Assembly: GCA_030770425.1 (NCBI GenBank)
Contig: JASJFT010000340.1
Location: forward strand, 1-31,920
Length of the DNA stretch: 31,920 bases
Origin: Darksidea phi
Taxonomy: Eukaryota > Ascomycota > Dothideomycetes > Pleosporales > Lentitheciaceae
Reading direction: 5' to 3'
Positions 10,429 to 22,337 of the stretch are shown here, one piece after another (positions within the stretch are counted from its first letter, which is position 1; the number at the start of each line of letters is the position of its first letter). The notes under the pieces were generated by a model. The model was not told the origin of the DNA, did no database searches, and was given only the letters and a program-made list of their open reading frames with translations. Made by a program: the position numbers and the translations under genes.

Positions 10429-10651
10429 GGGGGGGTACTCTAAGCTTAGGGGTAGTTACTATAGGCTCTAGGTATTATACTACCTATTTTAGTAGGCTAT
10501 AAAGGAGAGGTACCCTAAGTTTAGGGGTAATTATTATAAGCTCTAGGTTATACGTTACCTATTTTAATAGACTATAGAAGAAAGATACCCTAAGCCTAGG
10601 GGTAACTACCCTAAGCTCTAGATATTACGCTACCCGTTTTAGCGGGCTATA
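10429..10651 (-). repeat. Three tandem repeats of about 75 bp in C's 3' untranslated region
   Basis: Three head-to-tail units are marked by ggctata or gactata at 10495, 10570 and 10645, with a partial unit at the far end near 10421. Each unit has an inverted repeat of the type cccgtt..aacggg around the unit junction and a region resembling taagcttaggggta. The array lies just past the pol stop (10672-10670). D has the matching array at 29714-29960. Confidence 0.85.
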
Positions 10652-10669
10652 AAGGACGGGGGCCTATAT

Positions 10670-13600
10670 TTAATATCGACGATTTTTCTAAGTTCCTATC
10701 TTAATTAGTACCTCGTCTTCTAACTAGGGGCTAAGGAACTTATCTTATAATACGGCTTCTAGCTACTAGGCTAACTATTTAGGTAGGCCTAGCTTATTAA
10801 AATACTTATCGTAGAACTCTTTTACTTTTTAGACCGTATTTATAAAATCGCTTACTAGGTAATAGATTAGGTCCGGGTTATAGCCTATTTATTCTATTTA
10901 ATAGTAGAGCTTACTATAAACGATCCGGCTATCGAGGATACGGGCTATTAACTACTTAGGATACCTATTTACTTCTATAGCTAGTTCTTTAAGAAGCGCT
11001 TAACTAGGTAACGAGTCTTATATAGCTTTATATAGCCTATTTACGTAGAAAATATTATATATCTTTATATAAGAGGGTAACTAGACTATATAGGAGCTAT
11101 ACCTTTAGCTAATAATAAGATAAGATCCGTATATTTACTAGTCCAATTTTAGGCTTGGCCTCGAGGTAGTAAATCCCTTAGGTATAATATAGACTTAATC
11201 TCCTACGTCGAAATCTAGAGGACGGTATTTTTTATTAGCTTATCGGCTCTAGGCTTCCTAAACTACTATAATATTAGCTTAGGCGTAATCGCGAACCTAT
11301 TAAACTATATTAACTTAGGTTTTTATAAACTCTTAAACTATCTACGTAGTTATATCGTCCGATAATTTAGAGGGTTTATAGACGCGTTCTTACTAGTCCT
11401 AGTAGTAATAAGTCTTATAGCCGAATTCGATCTCAAACGGGGAAAATCCTATTATATTATACGAAAGAATTACCTAGGCCTAGTCTATACTAGGTAGAAG
11501 ATCGGACTAGTTATCCTAATAGAAGTTTATAAAGGAGCGTAATTACTAGTCTAGTTATTAATTAAAAACTTTTATATTACTATTAGTCTATAGGTAGTAG
11601 GCCGTAGATAATAACTAGCTAATTTCTATAAGTCTATATAATTCTTTCGTAAAGCCTAATACGAACTATAGGTCTTAATCCGAGACTATAGTATATAGGG
11701 GACTAAAGACTTACTATATATATATATAGTAGAGAGTAGCTACGTCTTTAGCGGTAGTAGTCTTAAAGTAGGGTAATAAGAAAGCGTATTTTAATAATCT
11801 ATATATTACTATAAATATATTATTATATCCCTTATAGTCCTTTAAGAAACTTTTAAAGTCTATAGAAATATCTTCTTATACCCTCTTAGGTATAGGAAGT
11901 AGTTTAAGAAGACCTAGAGTCTTATTTTAAGACTTATAACTCTATTAGTACTACTTATAGTTCCTTATATAATATTTTATATCCTTATTTATTATATCCT
12001 AGTAGTATAGGTCTCTTAGGAGTCTAATAGTTTTCTTTATACCTAAGTAAGTAGTAATCTACGTAGTATATACCGTCTAGATAAGGTAGGTCTTAAGGAA
12101 CCCTACTTTAGATACTACTAACTTTTCTTTTCGAAGGAGGAGCCTAGACGGGGTTAGGAATAGATACTTATATTCTTAATAGACTAATTCTCGCTCTAGT
12201 TCGAGTATAGTATATATACGATTTTCGTAAAGTATATAGTTAAGAAGTAAATAAGAGTAAGCTTTAGTTTTATACTCGGGATTCTAGGTATTAATAGTAG
12301 CTATTAAGACGGCTATCGTAGCGAAGACCTATCCAAAGGGGATAAAGATATAAGTCCTAATAACTTTATCTTTTTCCTTCTAAGTTTTTAACTCCTCCTA
12401 TTTTCGAGAGAGGGTATTTATAATAATATTAGCGGTCCTAAGATAATAATAAATAGTATAGTAGTAGTCTATAAGCTTCTCGACCTAATAAGCCTATCGT
12501 AGGGTTAATTCGCGCTTAGTCAAGAAATACTCTAGTACCTAGTAATTAGTAATAACTTAGAAGGGTTCGTTTAGTTATAACCCTATAAGCTAAGTCCTCT
12601 ATTCGTTTAAACCCCTTATAACTATAAGTATCTCTTTATTATAGATCTTATAATTTATTTCTATAAACTTTATTATCTTTATAAAGTAGACTATAGGTCG
12701 CTAGATTCTATTATCTTAGAGCTACGTAAAGGTACCTACTAAGACGCCGTCGCTTACGTTGGTTTCTATATAGGTTCTATAATAGGGCGAGTAATATCTT
12801 ATAATAACGTCTAAATATAATAATACCTTACTTTTCTCGAAGGTAGCTCGCTCTTTAGGTCCAAAGGCGCGAAATTTTCCCTTTCGTAGTAGTCGAGTAA
12901 GCGGGCGGATTATATAACCGTAGTCTTTTAGCTATTTACGGTAGTAGTTATAGAAGCCTAGGTAAGCTTATAGCCCTTTTAGGATTATAGGTTCCTCCTA
13001 GTCTCTAATAGCTACTATCTTATTAAGGTCTATACGAATCCCTTTAGTACTAATAATAAAATTTAAAAACTTTACCTTAGTAACTACGAACTCGCTTTTT
13101 TTAATATTAACCTATAGTCTAGCCTTTTTAAGCTTATTTAGAATTTTACTTATATATTTCTCGTACTTAAGGGGGTCTTTTAAGTAGATTAAGATATTAT
13201 TTATATAGGTAGTATAGATCTCGTCGATTTCGTCCTTAAGTACTTAATTAATATAATACTAAAAGATTACTAGCCCGTTATATAGCCTAAAAGATAGAAC
13301 ATAATATTTATAATTTCTATATCGTATCTTAAAAGTTATAAGGTCTTCTACGTCGGGGTCTAGCCTAATACGATAGAAGGCTTAATATACGTCTAGCTTA
13401 GTAAAGACCTTTACTTTAGAGAGTTATATTAACGTCTTCTTAATTAAAGGGATAACGATAACGTCTTTCTTTATAATTACGTTAATTTTCTAGTAATTAA
13501 CGTAGAATCTCTACCCCCCTCCTAGCTTCTTAGCGAATAGAATAGATAAGGCGAAGTTAATATCGCTAGTTATAATAAAGCCCTTTTTTAGGTACTCTTC

Positions 13601-14841
13601 TAAATAAGCTTTTAGTAGCTTTAGGTATTTAAGGGATATATTATAAAGTAGGCTTATACTAAGCTTACTTATATTATCCTTAAGGATAATTTTATAGTCG
13701 ATACCCTCCCTTTTAGGGGGTAGCTTATCTAAGTTAACCTTAGAGAAATAGTCTAAAATAGCTCCTATATAACCTTTATAAGGGAGCTTCTCTACTATTA
13801 TATCTTATACGTCCTATTCTACTAAGTCTTTTAACTATTTATCCTTAATTAATAAGTTAACTTTATATAGGCTAGTAGCTTCTAGTATAATTTCTTTCTT
13901 ATCTACGAGCTTCTATATATTAGGAGGCTCGAGAAAATATATATCGAACTTATTACTAACGGCCTACTCTAGTAGGTCGTTAGGGATAGATATAGCTTTC
14001 TTTTTCTTCCTATTATTTTTTTAGCGACCTTATTAACTTTTCTTAGATTTAATACCTCTTAAACTACTATTAGTATTACTATCTACGTTCCTCTATATTT
14101 CCTTAGGAGTAGCTTACTAGTTCTTCGTTACCTATAATAGGGCTTCGACGAACTTATAGGTCTCCTCCTAGGGGATCGTAAGGGCTTTAATAGGAATCTT
14201 TAAACTAAGTATTAGATTCTTTCTAAGTAAGTAGGCCTTCTTCTATACTTTAACCTACTAATTAATTAGATTATTACGACGTAAAGTATCGTTCTAGTAT
14301 TCCGGCTCTAGCTTTAGGTCCGGCTTTTCTATAGTAGTTAGGTTATATTTTATCTACTTTAGAGTATTATCTAGCTAGTATAAAGTCTAGTTATAATAGT
14401 CGATTAAGAACTAGGTTTACTTAAAGAATTTTCTTCTAAGTATTATATCGTAATATCTAAGCTTATAGAAGAGAAACTAGGTAGATATATTCTTTCCCTA
14501 AATTAATAGGTTAGCTTAGATAGCTATATTAACTAAATAACCGTATTTCCCGTTAAATCCGTTAAGAAGGATCGGTTTCTTTAGTCGATAGAAGATAGGC
14601 TTTAGCTTTTTCTTTACTACCTTTAAATATTTAGAGTAGACTAATAGGTATATACTAGTACTACTATCTACTAATCCCCTTAGCCGTATAGCTAGGTTAT
14701 TTACTATAAGTTAAATAAGGAGTATAAATAATTTCGAATTAATAAGCTATAGTATCTTAATAAGCTATTAATAATTAAGAGGTTTAATTACTCCTATATA
14801 GGCTACTAGGAAGGAGCTCTCCCTTAACGACTTTCGTTTTT
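10670..14841 (-). pseudogene. pol: pol remnant of element C
   Basis: This minus-strand frame encoded protease, reverse transcriptase, RNase H and integrase. Protease is at about 14660-14690 (LVDSS-T-S). Reverse transcriptase has the catalytic box YINNILI at about 13184-13210, with both Asp codons now Asn. Integrase carries the second catalytic Asp in an S-D-x-D-x-x-F-V context at about 11660-11695. The chromodomain is at about 10800-10950 (R-I-L-D-S-R-I), followed by a tail ending K-N-R-R-Y and TAA at 10672-10670, the same last residues as D. The frame is offset by -1 from gag and begins after the heptamer at 14842-14836. Many TAA/TAG codons make it untranslatable, but it has more CpG and more CpA/TpG than its relatives. 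Confidence 0.88.
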
Positions 14842-14842
14842 T
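14836..14842 (-). promoter_or_regulatory. Candidate -1 frameshift heptamer A_AAA_AAC (C)
   Basis: On the minus strand the gag-frame codons TTA AAA AAC (first base 14844, in register with the ATG at 17034) contain A_AAA_AAC, a well-known efficient -1 slippery sequence in retroviruses. The following base is G, so the final C was never a CpA and escaped RIP. A and D have AAT here followed by A, as RIP of AAC+A would give. Confidence 0.62.
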
Positions 14843-17034
14843 AATATTATAAAGAAGGCGTTAGAGTCGTACTCTAAACTACTTTCCTTTTTATACGGGA
14901 AGTCTAAATAAGCTTCTTCCTTAGAATTATTAAGGAAGGTAGTATTAACTTCTACTTCTATAGTATTCTACGTTACTTTATATACAATATAGTCGGAATA
15001 GCCTTATTATTTATTTCTTTTTCTATAATTAAAGTAATAGTCTTACTCCTTATACTTCTTAAAAGAGTAGTTATAAAGCTTAGGGGCGTCTTTAAAGCGA
15101 ACGGGCTTCTTTTCTAACTTATTAAGGAAGGGTCTACTTACGGTCGGCTACTTTCTCTTAAAGATAACTAATTAGTTACTTTAGGTAAGCTAGGCCTTTT
15201 AGTACTAGTTATTCTTAAGTAGTACCCTATTAGCTAAAGTCGTATATTTATAGAGTTTACTAAAGGTAGAATTACTATTATTAAATAGATCTACCTTATT
15301 TCTTAGCTTAAAGTAGAGCTTATCTACGAATTTTTCGTTCTACTAGTAGTAAGATAGATAGACCTCTATTATTAGGCGCTCGAAATCCTTAATAAAGTTA
15401 CTAACTTTACTAAACGTATTTATATATAGTTAGTAGAATTTAACTTTTACCTTCTTCTTTATATAGAGATCTTCGTAGCGTTTCTTAATATATTCTAATA
15501 GATTTATATTAAATATAAAGTCTACCTCTTCTTCCCTAGAATTTAGCTATATCCGAATATAGTCTTTTACTAGGCCCGCTAGTTAGGATATAATATAGGC
15601 TCGACGGATCTTAGTTATCTACTAAGGGGTTTCTCGTACGTACTAATCCTTATTAACGGTAAGTTTCTATTCTATATCGTAGAGCTAGTTCTTTAACTTA
15701 GGCTTTCTATTATTTTTAAATAAGGCGGGGTCGGAGTAGAACGTAGTCTTCTAGAAGTTAGAGGTTTATAGGGATTTACTTTAGTAGTTTCCTATAACGT
15801 CCTCCTCCTAAATAAGGACCTATATTCCGTTATCTAAAGTAATAGTTACGAACCCTAGTAAAGCTAACGGGGATCTCGTAGAGAGGGTACTAGGATAAGG
15901 AGTAGAAGTATTTTCTATTTTCTCCGTAGTAAAGGGCGGTATATCTAAATCTAATAAGTACTCGTAATAGTTCTTATTAGGAGGGGGGGTCTATATTAGA
16001 TCTAGAAACGTAATTAGTTTAGTAGTTAGCTCTTTTTATAGGAAGCTTAACTAAAAAGTTAGATACTAGACTAAATCCTACTAGAACCTTCCTAGGAGCC
16101 TAGGGGTTTAAAGTAGGGTACGATAGGTAAGAGGGGTCCTTTAGGGGCCGATATTTAGGCTATTTAGTTATATTATTATAGGGGGGAGTCTTACCTCTTC
16201 TATATCTTATCTATTATTAGGGTTATACTATAATAGCGGAGCCTTAAGAGCGAACTTAGGGTTATACTAAGAGAGGACTACGAGTTTAGCCTTCGTATAG
16301 GTAACCGCGGGGAAGGACTATTTAAGGTCTTCCTCTAAACTCTACTACCTACTTACGGTTCTCTAGGCTTATTAGAGCTCTTCTTATAGCTTTTTAACTT
16401 ATCTTCTATAGTTATCCCTTTTCCTAGCTAATTAGTTAAACTTATTAGCCGTAGCGTTTATAAAGGCGTTCCTACTAACTATACCTACTCCTATAGTATA
16501 CGCTAGCCTTTTAGCTATAATAAGACGGAGACTATTATCTATTAGGGTATTAGTAATTAGGTCGGGCCCCTCCTAGATAGCTAGTATATCCTAAACTATA
16601 TTATAGTCTAGGAGTTCTTCCTATCCTTCCGTATTTATTAGGTAAGAAATTTAGAGTCTATTTTCTCCTTTAAGTAATTTAACCCTTTTAGTATACTTAT
16701 TAATCTCCTCTTTAAGACTATCTTTACTTATACTCTCCTCTTAAGGGAGGAAGACGGCCTTAAGAGTTTAGAGGTTAATATACGTATCTTTATTAACGAA
16801 TACCTCTAAAGAGGTTAGTTTATAGGCCTCGATTAGCTTTTACTAGTATACTTCCTCTTTAGGGGAGAGTATCTTACTTCTAACCTAGCTCTAAGACCTA
16901 GTCTAAGCTTATGTACTTCTTACCCTACTCGGGACTTAACTCGGGGCCTTCCCCTTTCCTTTATCTTTCTTCTATAGGGAGGCCTTACGGGAAGGTAGCT
17001 TCGAAGAGCCTACTTAGCCTAGGGGGTCCGCCAT
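14836..17034 (-). pseudogene. gag: gag remnant of element C, start codon intact
   Basis: The gag frame begins at ATG (17034-17032), one of the few TpG sites that survived in the island; the first codons read M-A-D-P-L-G. A lysine-rich segment follows. The zinc-knuckle remnant is at about 15007-15045, reading Y-F-N-Y-R-K-R-N-K in place of the Cys/His ligands. Many TAA/TAG codons interrupt the frame. The end is set here at the frameshift heptamer because the true gag stop cannot be told from RIP-made stops. The leader between the LTR and this ATG (17035-17318) is about 284 bases and holds only the primer-binding site. This ATG anchors the gag start in A and D, where it is ATA. Confidence 0.8.
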
Positions 17035-17306
17035 CTTATTATTATACTAATTTAGTAATTTAGTTAATCGTATAAAGATAAGTTAGTTATAGGGTTTAGG
17101 ATATAGGCCTAACCCTATATAACGTTTTTATAGGTCCCTTCTCTCTAAAGGAGGTACTAGGCGCTCTAATAATATTAGGGCTCGAAGTAGTTAGTTTTAA
17201 GGCTTACCTAAGAAAGTACTACGCGCTATCTACCCTAAGTACCGTAGACCTCTAAGGATTTTAGGGGGGTTAATATTTAGCTATCGTCTTTAGCTAAAAG
17301 TTAGAG

Positions 17307-17317
17307 ATCTTAGGATA
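17307..17317 (-). other. Primer-binding site complementary to the LTR (C)
   Basis: On the minus strand this reads TATCCTAAGAT, one base beyond the end of the 5' LTR. It is the exact complement of the LTR segment 17413-17423, as in A. The two elements are independent insertions, so the pairing is a family property. Confidence 0.62.
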
Positions 17318-17318
17318 A

Positions 17319-17587
17319 TATAAGACCCTAAGATTAGGGGGTAATTAACTAGGAGTTATAATAGCTAAGGTAGCCTTCTAATTAACTAATAGTAGAACCG
17401 GTATATTAAAGCTATCCTAAGATAGCGTTATAAGGATATAAGAATAGGGGGTTCTTATACCTAAATAGGGCTTAGCGCGCTAAATAAGCTAACTACCTAT
17501 TAGGCTAATCCTCGAAATTACCTAATCTACTAACCAAAATAGGAAATAAGTAAAATAACTAGGTTACCTAGGGAACGGGCCGTAATA
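17319..17587 (-). repeat. 5' LTR of element C (269 bp)
   Basis: This is the right-hand, 5' LTR of C. On the minus strand it starts tattacggcccg and ends gggtcttata. It contains the TATA box in its inverted repeat (about 17433-17463) and the predicted transcript start ATCTTAGGATA at 17423-17413. One CpA remains near 17535. Confidence 0.93.
17413..17423 (-). promoter_or_regulatory. Predicted transcript 5' end / self-primer (C)
   Basis: ATCTTAGGATA on the minus strand, downstream of the LTR TATA box, is perfectly complementary to the primer-binding site at 17307-17317. The interpretation is as for element A. Confidence 0.58.
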
Positions 17588-17592
17588 TCTAT
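17588..17592. repeat. Target-site duplication of element C, right copy
   Basis: This is the tctat partner of 9735-9739. Element B resumes immediately after it at 17593. Confidence 0.88.
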
Positions 17593-20500
17593 ATTTTCTA
17601 TTAGTTATAGTATTCTATAGGGTATATATCTAGTATATTTATTATAGTAATAATCTATATATTCTAAAAGTACCTAGATAACTAACTATTTTATATATAG
17701 AAAATAGTACGTTCTTATTATTTATTTAAGGGTTTTTTCTACTCCTTAGTATCTATATACTAGTACCTCGTAGTATTATCTAATAAATTCTTTTCGTATT
17801 ATTTTAGGTATATAGACCTTTTAAAATATATAGATAATTCTATCTTTTTCTTAAATTACTTCTTAAATTTCGTTTCGTTCGTCTATTACTTCTATAGTAG
17901 CTATATAGATCTATTAGATCTATTTATTCCCTTTTAGTTCGAGTATTATTTCTTATATTTCTACTAACTTCGGGTAGTTATAAGTAATTATTCCGTCTAG
18001 CTATAGTTTAAGAATTACTACGTTAGATTTCTCTATTTCTTAGTAGTTAGATCTTCTACTAAGCGTATCTACTTATTTATTTTCTATTCCTTTAGTATAT
18101 ACGATCCTAATATTATAGATTATAAGGGTTTATACCTATTATATCTATCTTCTAATTAGGGGTTTATTTATTAAGAATTCTATTAGGTTCTTATAATCTA
18201 TATAGATCGTAATAGGGTATTTAGATCCTTATAGATTAGATCTCTATTTCTTTAAAGCTTCGATAATTACTAGTAATTCTTTATTATAGATATTATAGTT
18301 AAGTTTAGCTAGTAATATCTTCTATAAGAAGTAGTATACTAGTCTAAGGTTATCTTTATCGTCTTTCTATAGTAGTACTACTTCTATTATATAGTCTAAT
18401 ATATCTATTTTAATAATTAATAGTTCTTTAGGGTTATATATCTTAATTATAGGTTCCTTAGTAAACTATTCTTTAATCTTTTTAAAAGCTCGTTAGTATT
18501 CCTCCTTCTATTTAAAAGACTAATCCTTTCTAGTAAGCTATATAAGGGGTACCGTTATTATACTCTATTATAGTATTAATTTTCGATAGAAGTTATAGAA
18601 TCCTAGGAACGATTATAGCTCCTTAAGATTCTTAGATATAGACTACTCTTTAACCTTTTTAATTTATTATAGGTCTACTTTAATTTCCCCTAGTCTAATA
18701 ATAAATCCTAGAAACTCTATTTCTTATACGTAGAATTTATATTTTTACGGATAAAGGTATAATTATACTTCCTTAAGTACTTATAGGACCTTCTTTATAT
18801 ATTCTTTATATTCTTTTTCTATTTCGGAATAGATTAGAATATTATCGAGGTATACTATTATAAACTAGTTAAGGTAGCTTCGTAAAATATTATTAATCCG
18901 TTCTTAGAATATTATAGGTATATTAGTAAGTCTAAAAGGTATTACTTAGTATTTATATAGTCCTTTTTTAGTCCTAAAGGCTATTTTCTATTCTTCGTCT
19001 TTCTTAATTTAGATTTAGTAATATATATTTTAGATATCTAATCGCGTAAACTATTTAGCTTTTCTTAATTAGTCTTATATTTCCGATATTAGAGGTAGAG
19101 GGTATTAGTTCTTAATTATAATATTATTAAGCGTTTAGTAATCGATATATAATCGTAGTTCTATAGTATCTTTCTTAGGTATAAAGAGAACTAGGTATTC
19201 TATAGATAAATTTAAGTATCGAATATACCTTTTTATAAGGTTATCTTCGAGATACTTTATTATAATCTTTTCTTCTTCCTTAGTTAACTTATAGATTAGT
19301 CTAAACCTTAGAGTTTTCCCTTCCTATAGTAGGATTACGTAGTCCTAGGACTAGTACTAAGGTAAATTTCCCTTAGATTCTTAAAATAATTCTTCTTATT
19401 CCCTATATTATTCTAAAATATTATTATTTTCTTCTTAAGTTACGTCTAGATTCTATTATAGAAATAATACTTATTAGTTCGTCTATCGAATCTAAGGATT
19501 AGCTTCTTAGAGCTATAGTATCCCTAGGATTATATTCTAGTTATCTAATATTTTAATTATATTAAGTATTTTATTTTCTTTTTCCTATCCCTATAGGCTA
19601 AGTTTACCTTTAGTTTTATATATCGTAGGTTCGTTAAAAGGTTCTCCTTTAATAGTATATATAATACTAGGGTATCGTTTCTTTTATTAAGAAATCTTCT
19701 TCTTTCGGACGAAGTCTTTACTAATAAAGTTTCGAGTAGCTCTACTATTAATTAAGGTAGTAATCTTTCTTCCTTAGTAGGTTTCTTAGAGGTAGATATA
19801 GTCCTATCCTCCTATCTCTTAAATTCTTATCTTCTTAGGCTAATATTTTATATTAATCTTAGTCTAGATATATTTTAGATATTTATTTTCTAGATATTCG
19901 TACTATAGTCTTCCTAGGATATAGTTTAATAGTAGAAGTAGTTCTAGTATAATTCTAACGTATCCCTTTTATTACTAATTCTCGGATCGTTACTATTCGT
20001 ATACTACTTCTAGTATAACTACTTAGGTAATTCTTTTATTATAGTCCCTTACTAGGTAGTAGTCGTTTTTTTACTTTACTCCCTTATAGAGTCTATATTC
20101 TTTTTATATATATAAGATCTATATAATCTTAAAGTATACTAGGTATCTTATTTTATATTATAGGTCGTCCTCTAGATTAATCTTATATCTCTAATTATTA
20201 TATTTTATAGAAGTCGTTTATATAAGAATCTATTATTCGATTACTATATATTATAGTTATTTCTTATTAACTATTTTCGTAATATACCGTATTTCCTTCT
20301 AAGTTTCTTAGTCTAGTATAAGGTCTATAATAATAAAATTCTATTTAACCTATTATTTAAAGTCTTTAAATAGTCGGTATATTAGATAAGATCTAGACTA
20401 TTTCTTATAGATCTCTTATATTATTATAAGTATTATAGTTTTCTCTATAAACTATAAGGCTTAAGTATAAGTCGTATTAAGTTTTAATACTAGTTCTATT

Positions 20501-21750
20501 TCTTCTTTAGATAGTCGAATTATTTATAGATATTTAGCGTTCTTATATATTATAACTAGGTTTTCGTCTTCTAGTTCTAAGGACTTATTACTATTATTAA
20601 TTATTTATAACGGCGTATCTAGGGTATTATTAGAATCTTTCTTTTCTATAGATAAGTCTTTCTTAGTTACTTCTTCTTATACTTTTTACGAGAACGAAAC
20701 TCTTTTCTAAAACTCCTAAGTTATAGCTACCTACTATTTCTATAGCTAATAGCTAGTATTTAACTTAGCTTTATAGTACGTCTTATACTAGTCGCGTATA
20801 TAAGTCGTCTAATATATAGTATTATATTCTTATATTATAGCTACTCTATTCCTCTTACCCTACTAGATATATTAAGGTTTTTCCTTCCTTTAATCTAATC
20901 TATAGTCTTTTACTAGATATCCTTACTTTTTATACTTAAAGTATACTCGCTTCTTATAAAGCTCTTATTTCTTAGAGTTCTATTTCTCTTTCTTAGATTC
21001 TAGACTAGCCTCTAGGACTATTATCTCTAGTCTATAGTATTTTTCTTTCTTTTTCTTTTCGTAGAATCCGACCTTCCCTTTTCTTTCTAGGTTCTAGAGA
21101 TAGAGGTTATTATTAATCTTAATAGCTTATTTAATTAGTCCTCTTATAGTCTAGGGTCGTTCTATTCGAATTATTTCGTAATAGATATAGTCTTTTAGTC
21201 CTTTATAGTATCGTAATATAAGGGCTACTTCTCCCTATTAGATCTTTATAGTAAGTTATTTAAACTTAGATATATAGATTATAATAGATTTTATCTACCT
21301 AAGACGTATAATTTTCTATTTTACTAGTCTTTCTAAGTTAATATCTCTAAAGGTAATATATAACTTATTCTTAAAGTACTTATAACTCGAGAAGATAGTC
21401 TTTATTTCGTCGCTTTACTAAGCTTCTAGTAGTCGTAATTATTCGTTTAGATATATTTTAAACTAAGTAATAGCTTTTCCTATAAACTAAGCTACTATAA
21501 ACGATACTTTATTACTTTTAATAGGTAGTTTTATCCTATTAAGGTCGAGGTAAATTACTATATTAGTTAAGAATCCTCTAAGTTTTAATCTCGTTCTATT
21601 AAACTTCTTTAGTTCTCTAAGTTTTAAAGATTTACTTATATACCTCTAAAGTTAGATAGTTAACTCTATAAGCTAAGCTTCTAATATATCCTCTCTTTTC
21701 TTAAATATATACTAGTTCTTAATAACTCTTTTAAAGTTTTTTGTAGTTAT
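17593..21750 (-). pseudogene. gag-pol: gag-pol remnant of element B, part 1 (gag to integrase zinc finger)
   Basis: On the minus strand, Gag reads from about 21750. It has a recognisable fungal gypsy capsid region, with F-N-R-T-R-L-K-L-R-G-F near 21590 and a Y-x-K-G-L-K-D block near 21200. Its zinc knuckle at about 20905-20947 reads Y-F-K-Y-K-K-stop-G-Y-L-V-K-D-Y, a fully RIPed CX2CX4HX4C. Protease is at about 19735-19755 (LINSRAT for LIDSGAT). Reverse transcriptase has VYLDNIL at about 18841-18855. RNase H ends near the V-D-T-L-S-R-R motif at 18052-18073. The integrase HHCC region occupies about 17640-17850. Knuckle (20946), protease (19752) and reverse transcriptase (18855) share one frame, so no frameshift is needed. 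The exact start is uncertain because ATG codons are erased. Element C cuts it at 17592. Confidence 0.88.
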
Positions 21751-21891
21751 ACTACCTTCTAGGGAGCTAAATTCCCAATAGCTTCCTATTTTAGAGGGTT
21801 TAGCCTAAGTTAATAGCTACGCCGCTCCGCTTTATTAGGTTCCTTCTCCTACTATTATAGTTAGCTATTCCTACCTACTAGATAGTTAAGG
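21751..21891 (-). other. Leader of element B
   Basis: This is the stretch between the 5' LTR and the readable gag frame. It retains a CpA (21776); another leftover site, a TpG at 21742, lies just inside gag. No standard tRNA primer-binding site starting with TGG is adjacent to the LTR. A 9-base complement to the LTR (ACTATCTAG, five bases in) is a weak self-priming candidate. Confidence 0.4.
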
Positions 21892-22332
21892 TATTAAACG
21901 GGGTCCGGGCCTAATAGGTTATTTAGCCTCGTTTAGGGTTTATACTTAAGATAGGAAAGAAGAAGTTAGAATAAGTAGATAATAGTTTAATTACGTTAAT
22001 AGGTAAGGATTAATTTAGATTTAAATTAACTATAAAGAAAGAAGACTATCTAGGAGATTCGTAATTATTATATATTAATTTAGTCCTCTTAGATCTATAG
22101 CTCTATATCTATAGATCTACTAAGCTATAGCTCTATAGCTCTATCTTAATAGATCTACTAAGCTATTACGTAACCCCTTAGATCTATCCTTACTAAGGTA
22201 TAGATCTATTATATAACTTCTTATTCTTTAATTATAAGGTCCGCGTCGTATTCTTTATTAGAACCGGTAGTTAGCTCGATTTTCGGTAGCTCTATTTACT
22301 AGTAGTCTATAGTATATATTTAGTTTATAATA
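21892..22332 (-). repeat. 5' LTR of element B (441 bp)
   Basis: This is the partner of 7480-7920, of equal length. It has more CpG/CpC left than the left copy (for example gtccggg here against gtctagg there), showing that the two LTRs were mutated unequally at non-CpA cytosines. On the minus strand a TATATAAT box lies about 22 bases before cctagatagt, the segment that can pair with the leader. Confidence 0.93.
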
Positions 22333-22337
22333 CCTTT
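22333..22337 (+). repeat. Target-site duplication of element B, right copy
   Basis: This is the ccttt partner of 7475-7479, after which element A continues in its RNase H region. Confidence 0.88.

Larger units (their letters stand above)
9740..17587 (-). mobile_element. Element C: full-length family 1 chromovirus inside B
   Basis: This 7,848-bp Ty3/Gypsy element lies on the minus strand with two 269-bp LTRs and a tctat target duplication. It has the same layout as D: 5' LTR (17319-17587), primer-binding site, leader, gag, -1 shifted pol (protease, reverse transcriptase, RNase H, integrase, chromodomain), three tandem repeats, polypurine tract and 3' LTR. It is visibly richer in G+C than the other elements and keeps about 16 of the roughly 27 CpA/TpG sites left in the island, including the gag ATG. 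This agrees with its position as the innermost insertion and suggests it is the youngest. It is still thoroughly inactivated. Confidence 0.95.
7480..22332 (-). mobile_element. Element B: second chromovirus family, interrupted by C
   Basis: This is a complete but RIP-inactivated Ty3/Gypsy retrotransposon on the minus strand, about 7.0 kb once element C (9740-17587) and one copy of its target duplication are removed. It is bounded by two 441-bp LTRs and a ccttt target duplication. Order on the minus strand is 5' LTR, leader, gag with zinc knuckle, protease, reverse transcriptase, RNase H, integrase, chromodomain, 3' region, polypurine tract and 3' LTR. It shares no long similarity with family 1. 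Gag, protease, reverse transcriptase and the terminal stop at 8641-8639 fall in one frame once C is removed, so it probably encoded a single Gag-Pol polyprotein. It sits in the RNase H region of element A. Confidence 0.93.
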
